64,000 nucleotides of DNA from Psychrobacter pacificensis (GTDB lineage: Bacteria; Pseudomonadota; Gammaproteobacteria; Pseudomonadales; Moraxellaceae), in assembly GCF_900101915.1 (NCBI RefSeq), contig NZ_FNAL01000001.1:186001-250000 (forward strand), given 5' to 3'. A program made the translations under genes and the position numbers. Under the pieces are notes generated by a model. The model saw only the letters and a list, made by a program, of their open reading frames with translations, was not told the origin of the DNA and ran no database searches. Positions 57,670 through 64,000 of the stretch are shown one piece after another. Every line of letters starts with the position of its first letter. Position 1 is the stretch's first letter.

Positions 57670-58083
57670 TTAGAGTTGGCAGTTTACTTTATATTCTTGG
57701 CCGCTTGCCCATTTGATGGCAAAGATACCTTTGTCACCTTTCATGTGCCACGCATAGACCGCTTTTGGATTTGAGTCGTTGACATAGCTTGCGACGTCGC
57801 CTTTTACATCACCGTTTAAGACGAGCTTTTGCTCTGTCCATTTTACTTTAGGTAAGGTGGCATTGAGCATGACTTGTTTTTTGTTAATAGACTGCTTTGC
57901 CATGATGGTGCTGCCATCGGTACAGGTATATGGGGCTGCTGCCATGCGGTCATAAGCGGCAGTGACTTTTTCTGGCGCAGGGGTATCAGTCGTCTCTGGC
58001 GTGGTAGAGACAGTCGTGGCACAAGCGCTCAGTAAGGCAAGCGCAGGTAGGGCAGTTGCAATTTTAGTGATGGTATTCATCAT
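57670..58083 (-). CDS. MliC-like lipoprotein (possible lysozyme inhibitor)
   Basis: About 137 residues from ATG 58083/58080, directly behind GGAGAG. Signal peptide with lipobox LSAC, a Thr/Pro tether, then a small strand-rich domain containing YTCTDGSTIMAKQ, KLVLNGDVKGDVASY, WHMKGDKGIFAIKW and terminal YKVNCQL. The paired cysteines and the 'C.DG...W..KGD...G....C' layout resemble the MliC/PliC C-type lysozyme inhibitor family. The similarity is by eye; an unrelated envelope lipoprotein is possible. Confidence 0.6.
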   Translation of the reverse strand: MMNTITKIATALPALALLSACATTVSTTPETTDTPAPEKVTAAYDRMAAAPYTCTDGSTIMAKQSINKKQVMLNATLPKVKWTEQKLVLNGDVKGDVASYVNDSNPKAVYAWHMKGDKGIFAIKWASGQEYKVNCQL

Positions 58084-58414
58084 TCTCTCCAAAGTATTAC
58101 TGGTGTCATTTACTTGTTCTTAATAATGCGTTTAGCATATGAGGCTTATAGTAGCGAAAACCAAATATTGCCGTGTTAGAAATTGTTCATTACCTATTAG
58201 CTTCGTTACCCAATCACTGACAAATGTAACTTAGCATCGCCAACCTATTGAAGGCTAAACGATCGTCATTTGACTATTTATTTACTAATGAGTGAGACAA
58301 AAAAAGCCCCGATCAACTGAGCGCTGATAGGGGCTTTTTTTATGAGTTTAATACGGCCTACGTTTAGTTCATGTTTCTATACTATTCATATTATTAAAAC
58401 TACTTCTTATCAAG
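58084..58414. other. Intergenic region between the YgiQ gene end and the lipoprotein gene
   Basis: 331 bp holding the YgiQ-gene terminator at 58299-58341 and, presumably, the lipoprotein promoter. No ORF was seen. Confidence 0.5.
58299..58341 (-). terminator. Terminator of the YgiQ-type gene
   Basis: Stem AAAAAGCCCC-GATCA (58301-58315) with TGAT-AGGGGCTTTTT, T-runs on both strands; downstream of the minus-strand gene ending at 58415. Confidence 0.85.
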
Positions 58415-60889
58415 CTATTTGGTTTTGCGCGGTGGCAGACCCGTATGCTGAGTTTGGAAGTTGCCTTTGCTGACTTTTTTCTTGGTATTTTTGCCGACCC
58501 TATTTTTGCTTGTGCCAGCACGGTTTGCAGCGTTGTTGTTTGACGAGTTGTTGCTACGCTTCACCGAGTCATTGCCTAGGCGACTGTTCTTTTTGCGTGC
58601 TGACTGATAGCTGTCTTGCGCCGCATCACGCCCCTCTAAGTGCGCGTTAAATGGCGGAATCAAGCAACCACGGTTTTTGCCAATCAGATCACTACGGCCC
58701 ATGTCTTGTAGCGCTTTACGTAGTAGTGCCCAGTTTTTTGGATCATGATAGCGCAGGAACGCTTTGTGCAGTTTGCGCTGCTTACCAGATTTGACGATGT
58801 CCATATCACCACCCTCACGGCTGACCTTGTGTAGCGGGTCTTTGTGGGTGTGATACATGGTCGTGGCGGTTGCCATCGGGCTTGGATAAAACGCCTGTAC
58901 TTGGTCAGCGCGAAAGCCATTGCGTTTGAGCCACAGCGCAAGGTTCATCATATCTTCATCGGTGGTGCCAGGGTGCGCGGCGATAAAGTAAGGGATGAGG
59001 TACTGCTCTTTGCCCGCCTCGGCACTAAAGCGCTCAAACATGGCTTTGAACTCATCATACGTGCCCATGCCAGGCTTCATCATTTTTGACAATACGTTGT
59101 CTTCTGAGTGTTCAGGCGCGATTTTTAGATAGCCGCCGACGTGGTGCGTGACCAGCTCTTTGACGTATTCAGGGTCTTTGACCGCCAAATCATAGCGCAG
59201 ACCTGAAGCAATCAGGATTTTTTTCACGCCTTTGATATCACGGGCTTTGCGATACAGTTTGGTCAAATTACTGTGATCGGTCAGCAGGTTTTCGCAGACA
59301 TCAGGATAGACGCAAGACGGTTTACGGCAGTTTTTCTCAATCGTCTCGTCTTTACAGCTCAGACGATACATATTGGCTGTTGGCCCACCAAGATCAGAGA
59401 TCACGCCAGTATAGTTGGGTGCAGTATCACGAATCGCTTCGACTTCGCGCAAGATTGAGTCTTCTGAACGGTTTTGGATAATGCGTCCTTCGTGCTCGGT
59501 GATCGAGCAGAAGGTACAACCGCCAAAACAGCCACGCATGATATTGACCGAAAACTTAATCATGTCATAAGCAGGGATACGCGCATCGCCATAGCTTGGG
59601 TGCGGCAGGCGTGCATAGGGCAGGTCAAACACATAGTCCATCTCTTCTGTCGAGAGTGGAATCGGTGGTGGGTTCAGCCAGACATCGATAGAAGTATGCG
59701 AGTTACCTGCACCGCTGCTATGACGCTGCACCAGCGCGCGGGCGTTACCCGGATTGGTCTCTAAATGTAAGATACGGTTGGCATGCGCATAAAGCACAGG
59801 GTCAGATTTGACATGCTCATAGTCAGGCAGACGAATCACCGTTTGCTCACGTGGGGGCATTTTAATTTTGTGCTTGCGGGCAGTTTTTGGCTTATTAAAC
59901 GCATTGTCAAAGCCGCGCATCTGTACCACTTGGGTATCAGTATCCACTTGGTCGGCATTAATGATTTTGTCAGTGACTGGCTCAGCGACAAAACCCTGAT
60001 ACTGTGATGACATAGATGACGGCATGGCTTGCCCAACAGGCGAGTCCGATGGTTTGTTCTGCTCAATTGAGCAGCTATCAACGTCTTCGGTCATGACATA
60101 CGGGTTGATGATCGGATCGACACGGCCAACGGTATCGACATCGTTACTGGCGACCTCAGTCATATCGGCTTGCCAATGACGACGCGTTGGGGTCAATAAA
60201 TACGCTGTACCGCGTAGCTTACTCATTTGCTCAAAGCTATAGCCTTTTGACAGACCATGTACGACATCGACGATGGCGCGCTCAGCATTACCATAGAGTA
60301 AGACATCCGCACGCGCATCGAGCAAAATACTACGGCGCACTTTGTCTGACCAATAGTCATAATGCGCGATACGGCGTAAGCTGCCCTCAATACCGCCCAA
60401 GATAATAGGCACATCAGGATAGGCTTCACGGCAGCGCTGGCTATAGACGATAGCCGCGCGGTCAGGGCGCTTATTAGCCACGTTGCCAGGAGAGTAGGCA
60501 TCATCACTACGGATTTTACGATCGGCGGTATAGCGGTTGATCATACTATCCATATTGCCAGCGGTCACGCCGTACGCATAGACAGGTTTGCCAAGCTCCA
60601 TAAAGGCGTCTTTGCTCTTCCAATCAGGCTGCGCGATGATACCGACGCGAAAGCCTTGTGACTCAAGCAAGCGACCGATAATCGCCATACCAAAGCTTGG
60701 GTGATCGACATAGGCATCGCCTGAGACGATGATAACATCGCAAGCATCCCAGCCCAGATCGTCCATTTCTTTGCGGCTCATCGGCAGATAAGGCGCAGGC
60801 TCGTAGCAGCTCGCCCAGTGTTTGTCATAATCATAAAGTGGCTTGGTGCCTTGTTTAAAGGCAGTGCGGGCAATGGTATCGGCAGACAT
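58415..60889 (-). CDS. ygiQ: YgiQ-family radical SAM protein (UPF0313)
   Basis: 824 residues. The N-terminal B12-binding-like/UPF0313 part has [28 protein letters not shown]. The radical SAM cluster motif is [19 protein letters not shown] (CxxxCxxC). Other family blocks include [49 protein letters not shown] and [23 protein letters not shown]. The C-terminus has a basic, Asn/Ser/Lys-rich tail (from about 760) that could bind RNA or be disordered, and a variable insert lies at about 260-330. Reaction unknown. Confidence 0.9.
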   Translation of the reverse strand: MSADTIARTAFKQGTKPLYDYDKHWASCYEPAPYLPMSRKEMDDLGWDACDVIIVSGDAYVDHPSFGMAIIGRLLESQGFRVGIIAQPDWKSKDAFMELGKPVYAYGVTAGNMDSMINRYTADRKIRSDDAYSPGNVANKRPDRAAIVYSQRCREAYPDVPIILGGIEGSLRRIAHYDYWSDKVRRSILLDARADVLLYGNAERAIVDVVHGLSKGYSFEQMSKLRGTAYLLTPTRRHWQADMTEVASNDVDTVGRVDPIINPYVMTEDVDSCSIEQNKPSDSPVGQAMPSSMSSQYQGFVAEPVTDKIINADQVDTDTQVVQMRGFDNAFNKPKTARKHKIKMPPREQTVIRLPDYEHVKSDPVLYAHANRILHLETNPGNARALVQRHSSGAGNSHTSIDVWLNPPPIPLSTEEMDYVFDLPYARLPHPSYGDARIPAYDMIKFSVNIMRGCFGGCTFCSITEHEGRIIQNRSEDSILREVEAIRDTAPNYTGVISDLGGPTANMYRLSCKDETIEKNCRKPSCVYPDVCENLLTDHSNLTKLYRKARDIKGVKKILIASGLRYDLAVKDPEYVKELVTHHVGGYLKIAPEHSEDNVLSKMMKPGMGTYDEFKAMFERFSAEAGKEQYLIPYFIAAHPGTTDEDMMNLALWLKRNGFRADQVQAFYPSPMATATTMYHTHKDPLHKVSREGGDMDIVKSGKQRKLHKAFLRYHDPKNWALLRKALQDMGRSDLIGKNRGCLIPPFNAHLEGRDAAQDSYQSARKKNSRLGNDSVKRSNNSSNNNAANRAGTSKNRVGKNTKKKVSKGNFQTQHTGLPPRKTK

Positions 60890-61339
60890 GGGCGGACCTG
60901 TTAATTAGAAAATGGCACTAAAAATACACCCCTTATTCATCATTGATGATAAAGGCTGATTTAAAAGCGCTCATTTTAACATGAATCACCTTCACTATGC
61001 GACCTATTCTATGAGTGGTGATTGCCGATAAGTCATTGATAGCGCGAGATAAACTGCTTATGCAAAGTGAGCGACTAGCCCAGCCAAACAATGGCAAAAA
61101 TGGTTTCAGCAGAACCGTCACATTGTCGCAAGCATGGTTGTTAAAGTGCAGTTATCAAAGTATGGGTTTGGTCAGTACTAATCATTTGTTTTCTCATGTT
61201 TGTTAGCCGTTCTGATTTTCATCCATAGCTTTTGGCATAGCTTTTGCTCCAACCCCGTTAGGGCTTATTTGTGTGCATTCATGAGTGAAAATGGTGCACC
61301 GATAAAAATTGAACGGATAGATAAGTGTTTGGAGATAAA
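60890..61339. other. Divergent control region between ygiQ and amtB
   Basis: 450 bp without a credible gene. It contains the sigma-54 promoter at 61233-61248. A TGGTGCA half-site at about 61292 resembles an NtrC arm but lies downstream of the promoter, and no full NtrC palindrome was found upstream. Confidence 0.5.
61233..61248 (+). promoter_or_regulatory. Sigma-54 (RpoN) promoter of amtB
   Basis: TGGCATA-GCTT-TTGCT fits the -24/-12 consensus TGGCAYR-N4-TTGCW exactly, with the invariant GG and GC ten bases apart. It lies about 92 nt before the amtB start, as expected for nitrogen-regulated amtB genes. Confidence 0.8.
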
Positions 61340-62719
61340 ATGAGAACATCATCTGTTGGGCTGGATGCGATAAAAGGGCTACTAAGAACATTACTGCACA
61401 AGATACTTATGCTGGGGACGCTATTGTTTGGCACGATCGCCAGTGCACAAGCGGCCGCGGCTGACACATTGACGGTGGCGCAGCTACTCGAATATCAAAA
61501 TATCGCTTGGATTATCTGGGGCGGGGTTTTGGTGTTCTTTATGCAGGCAGGTTTTGCGCTACTTGAGAGCGGATCGGTACGCGCAAAGAACGCCGTCAAT
61601 GTGATGATGAAAAACTATACCGATATGTGTATCGGTGGTCTGGCGTTTTATTTGGTGGGTTTTGGGCTAATGATGGGTACTAATCATTCGGGGTTTGTCG
61701 GTACCGATCATTTTATGCCAGTCAATCTATCCAATATGGACTGGGCACTGATGTTCTTTCAGATGATGTTTGCGGCGACAGCGGTGACCATCGCGAGTGG
61801 TGCCATGGCAGAGCGTGTCTCGTTTATCGGCTATGCAGTCGCCGCTTGCTTGATCTGTTTATTTATCTATCCTGTGTTTGCCAGTTGGGTCTGGGGTGGG
61901 TATTTCGGCGGGTCAGGGTGGCTAGCTGAGCTTGGTTTTATTGATTTTGCTGGTTCGACCGTGGTGCATTCTATCGGGGGTTGGTTGGCGCTGGCAGGTA
62001 TTTTGGTCATTGGGCCAAGATTGGGCCGCTTTGCCCCTGATGGTACGCCAAGACTCATTGCAGGTCACAACATGACGCTATTGGCGCTTGGCGGGTTTAT
62101 CTTATGGTTTGGTTGGTTTGGCTTCAATGCTGGATCGACATTATCTATCACTGGAAATATTGGCTTGATTGCCGTCAATACTTTTATCGCTGCGGTCAGT
62201 GCGGTGGTGAGCTATATGCTGATTGCTCGGACACTGAGCAAAGCCATTTTGCTCAGTGATAGTGTCAATGCCAGTTTGATTGGTTTGGTGTCTATCACGG
62301 CAGGCTGTGCCACAACAACGCCTGTTTTCGCCGTTGTCATCGGTGCCATCGCCTCTGTGGTCTATATTTTATCCACGCAAGCATTATTGAAGCTCAAAAT
62401 AGACGACGTGGTATCAGCGGTGGCAGTGCATGGATTCGGCGGTGCATGGGGCACACTCGCGGCTGGATTGTTTTATACAGGGGACTTATTTAACTTATCA
62501 CGGCTGGGCGTACAAGCGCTAGGCGTGGGCGTGGCGTTAGCTTGGGGACTGGGGTTGGGTCTTGTGATGTATAAGCTGATTGATCTAAGCTTTGGGTTAA
62601 AGGCCAGCCGCTTACATGAGCAGCGTGGCCTTGATTATACCGAGCATGCCGAGCTCGGCTATCCTGAGTTTCAAAAGCAGATGTTCGATGCGAAAAGCCT
62701 AACAGAGCGGCATTTATAG
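61340..62719 (+). CDS. amtB: Ammonium transporter AmtB
   Basis: About 459 residues from ATG 61340 (GGAGA upstream). A cleavable-looking N-terminal signal (MLGTLLFGTIASAQAAAA) is followed by eleven membrane helices. Landmarks: FMQAGFALLESGSVRAKNAVNVMMKN, DFAGSTVVHSIGGWLAL (first pore His), GWFGFNAGST, and VHGFGGAWGTLAAGLF (second pore His). Transports NH4+/NH3 at low nitrogen. GlnK normally lies beside amtB and plugs the channel; none is in this window. An unknown gene follows after 10 nt. Confidence 0.95.
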   Translation: MRTSSVGLDAIKGLLRTLLHKILMLGTLLFGTIASAQAAAADTLTVAQLLEYQNIAWIIWGGVLVFFMQAGFALLESGSVRAKNAVNVMMKNYTDMCIGGLAFYLVGFGLMMGTNHSGFVGTDHFMPVNLSNMDWALMFFQMMFAATAVTIASGAMAERVSFIGYAVAACLICLFIYPVFASWVWGGYFGGSGWLAELGFIDFAGSTVVHSIGGWLALAGILVIGPRLGRFAPDGTPRLIAGHNMTLLALGGFILWFGWFGFNAGSTLSITGNIGLIAVNTFIAAVSAVVSYMLIARTLSKAILLSDSVNASLIGLVSITAGCATTTPVFAVVIGAIASVVYILSTQALLKLKIDDVVSAVAVHGFGGAWGTLAAGLFYTGDLFNLSRLGVQALGVGVALAWGLGLGLVMYKLIDLSFGLKASRLHEQRGLDYTEHAELGYPEFQKQMFDAKSLTERHL

Positions 62720-62729
62720 GAGAGAGCTG

Positions 62730-63362
62730 ATGAATATTGATACTCAATCCGTCGACCAAACCGTGTCCGCGATGGCAGAGGTGCTGTCAGAGTATTTACA
62801 TCCTGAAGAGGTGCGCCTGCTCAAGAGGCAGTGGCAACAGTACTCAACTGTCTCTGTCAAAATGATGCAGCAGTGCATCTTGGATGCGACAAGGCGCTAT
62901 CCTGAACTACAAGATCACAAATCTAAAATTCGTAAAGGCTTTTGGGCTACGTTGCAAGTGGATGGTCAGCAGACAGTGGAGTCTGACAGTCACAATGGCC
63001 ATAACGAGACAATCAATGCACCCGTACCTATCTCTGAGCCCGTTCTCGCATTTTATACCGTGATTGAAGCGCTGCGCAGTCAGCTAACGGCAGCAGACAG
63101 TCGCAGCTTTTTTCATAGTATGCACCAAACTGTTTCGCAAGAACGCACCTTCAAAGGGCACCACATCAATATCAATCAATTTTTGGAAGGTAATCGTCCA
63201 CCTGTACCGGACAATGAGCACCTGTTAAACAATCTGATGCAGCTTGCCTATGTGTGCTTGTGCGATATTACTGGTCCTGTAGAGGCAGATGAGATACTGT
63301 TTCAAGCAGCACAAACGGCCAAGCAAAGTTATCCAAAAGCCGTCGTCGAAAAATTATTTTAA
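62730..63362 (+). CDS. Hypothetical protein downstream of amtB
   Basis: 210 residues, not recognised. Soluble, helical, no signal peptide. A polar His/Asn-rich insert lies near residue 85-100 (SHNGHNETIN). It starts 10 nt after the amtB stop, behind GGAGAG, so it is very likely cotranscribed and nitrogen-controlled. A large hairpin follows its stop. Confidence 0.7.
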   Translation: MNIDTQSVDQTVSAMAEVLSEYLHPEEVRLLKRQWQQYSTVSVKMMQQCILDATRRYPELQDHKSKIRKGFWATLQVDGQQTVESDSHNGHNETINAPVPISEPVLAFYTVIEALRSQLTAADSRSFFHSMHQTVSQERTFKGHHININQFLEGNRPPVPDNEHLLNNLMQLAYVCLCDITGPVEADEILFQAAQTAKQSYPKAVVEKLF

Positions 63363-63371
63363 CGTAGCGTT

Positions 63372-63427
63372 GAGCACGTAATGATAAGGTAGGATACCTA
63401 CCTTATCGTTCTTATCGTTACGTGCTC
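63372..63427. repeat. Large two-part hairpin between convergent genes
   Basis: An outer 10-bp stem, GAGCACGTAA (63372-63381) with TTACGTGCTC (63418-63427), encloses an 11-bp inner palindrome, GATAAGGTAGG (63383-63393) with CCTACCTTATC (63397-63407), with a CTTATCGTT duplication in the bulge. It probably ends both transcripts, although it lacks a classic T-run. Confidence 0.6.
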
Positions 63428-63465
63428 TCTAGCTTCAAATCAAGCAATCAGTTGTCCAAGCGCTA

Positions 63466-64000
63466 TTAATCGTCTAATAATTGAAGCGGGAAAGTCACCA
63501 CATCAAATGCAAGGGCAAAGGGCAGCAGCACCAGTTTTTGCGCGCTATTTGGTCCATGACGGTTTGTGTTTTTTTGCTGGGTTTGAGTATAAAAACTTAC
63601 CGTATAAGGCTTGGTTAGAGCGCGATAATTTGACTGAATCAAGCTTAAATTACTCACTTGCGGATATATGGCACCTTTTACGGGGACATTAAAACAAAAA
63701 CGCTGGGCACCAATACGTTGATCACTGGCGGAGGTACACTCTCGGGCATTATTTTGTAAAAAGAACTGATAATCTGAGCGTCCAAACTCGTCTTTTAGTT
63801 TGGCATAAGACAGCTTCATCTCCCCTTGGAAATATCCATCGTTATTGGGGACATAAAAATTCATGTCATTGTCAACGTGGATGTCTTTTTGTGTCAGGTT
63901 GGTGAGCAAACTGGTCATCTCAGTCCCACCTTGGGTGAGTACGTAGCTGTTTTTTTCACCAACGATTACCATCGTCGCATTTGGCGTTTTTGGTAATGCT
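63466..64000 (-). CDS. Hypothetical protein, partial (5' end beyond the window)
   Basis: The frame runs to the right edge on minus without a start that must be used, so at least 178 C-terminal residues are present (ending ...FALAFDVVTFPLQLLDD). ATG 63972 is internal: the frame continues upstream as ...LPKTPNAT. Contains GEKNSYVLTQGGTEM, a two-cysteine block ARECTSASDQRIGAQRFCFNVPVKG and a hydrophobic C-terminal patch. It resembles conserved Moraxellaceae envelope proteins but I cannot name a family. Confidence 0.65.
   Translation of the reverse strand, partial: ALPKTPNATMVIVGEKNSYVLTQGGTEMTSLLTNLTQKDIHVDNDMNFYVPNNDGYFQGEMKLSYAKLKDEFGRSDYQFFLQNNARECTSASDQRIGAQRFCFNVPVKGAIYPQVSNLSLIQSNYRALTKPYTVSFYTQTQQKNTNRHGPNSAQKLVLLPFALAFDVVTFPLQLLDD

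Noticed and set aside
61292-61298. NtrC-like half-site TGGTGCA near amtB
   Set aside because: It lies downstream of the sigma-54 promoter and has no proper partner arm.

Overview
The window looks like the chromosome of a Psychrobacter or close Moraxellaceae relative (Gammaproteobacteria). This is inferred from protein style and gene order, not from a search. Supporting signs are the smc-zipA-ligA order, the pairing of a dimeric with a cold-type monomeric NADP isocitrate dehydrogenase, a complete leucine/isovalerate (liu) pathway, the many acidic lipoproteins, and several families of short dispersed repeats. No rRNA, tRNA, CRISPR array, prophage or complete IS transposase was seen.

Layout. 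1-9.7 kb: 3' part of an RluE-type pseudouridine synthase gene, icd and the convergent monomeric IDH gene sharing a bidirectional terminator, a FemAB/GNAT-like protein, ubiC, glyA, and a small hypothetical. 9.8-14.6 kb: a ZIP metal transporter, the 3' half of a destroyed gltS, a barstar gene coupled to an unusual cold-shock-domain/membrane/RNase Sa-type fusion, proA, and a small lipoprotein. 14.9-21.6 kb: a polar amino-acid ABC locus with one ATPase, three tandem paralogous binding lipoproteins, a terminator, two permeases and a FAH-family hydrolase. 21.7-27.8 kb: a Tat-exported PhoX-like phosphatase behind a strong Pho-box array, a PGAP1-like lipase, a decayed AT-rich gene, and hslO. 28.2-31.6 kb: gltIJKL (glutamate/aspartate ABC importer). 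31.9-42.5 kb: a rubredoxin-reductase-like flavoprotein, then an acyl-CoA synthetase and liuB-C-D-E-A. 42.6-44.4 kb: coaX-birA. 44.4-54.6 kb: a TSUP permease, a hypothetical, smc, zipA and ligA. 54.6-58.1 kb: a repeat-flanked membrane gene, a gene fragment, a glutaredoxin/MauE fusion and two lipoproteins. 58.4-64 kb: a YgiQ-type radical SAM protein, amtB behind a sigma-54 promoter, and two unknowns.

How the genes fit together. Much of the window concerns nitrogen and carbon handling. Amino-acid uptake (an Art/His-type ABC system and Glt) and ammonium uptake (AmtB) feed the cell. The liu genes convert isovaleryl-CoA to acetyl-CoA and acetoacetate, and the biotin carboxylase subunit there needs BirA, encoded 2 kb away. 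PhoX links to phosphate starvation.

The most unusual content lies in four places: (i) the CSD-TM-RNase/barstar module next to a beheaded gltS; (ii) three repeat families (281 bp, 107 bp and about 150 bp, all with terminal inverted repeats), including inverted pairs that could flip multi-kilobase segments, one nested insertion, and one pair framing a foreign-looking membrane gene whose stop codon lies inside the repeat; (iii) a 5 x 14-bp tandem array upstream of birA; (iv) well-formed regulatory sites (Pho box array, sigma-54 promoter).
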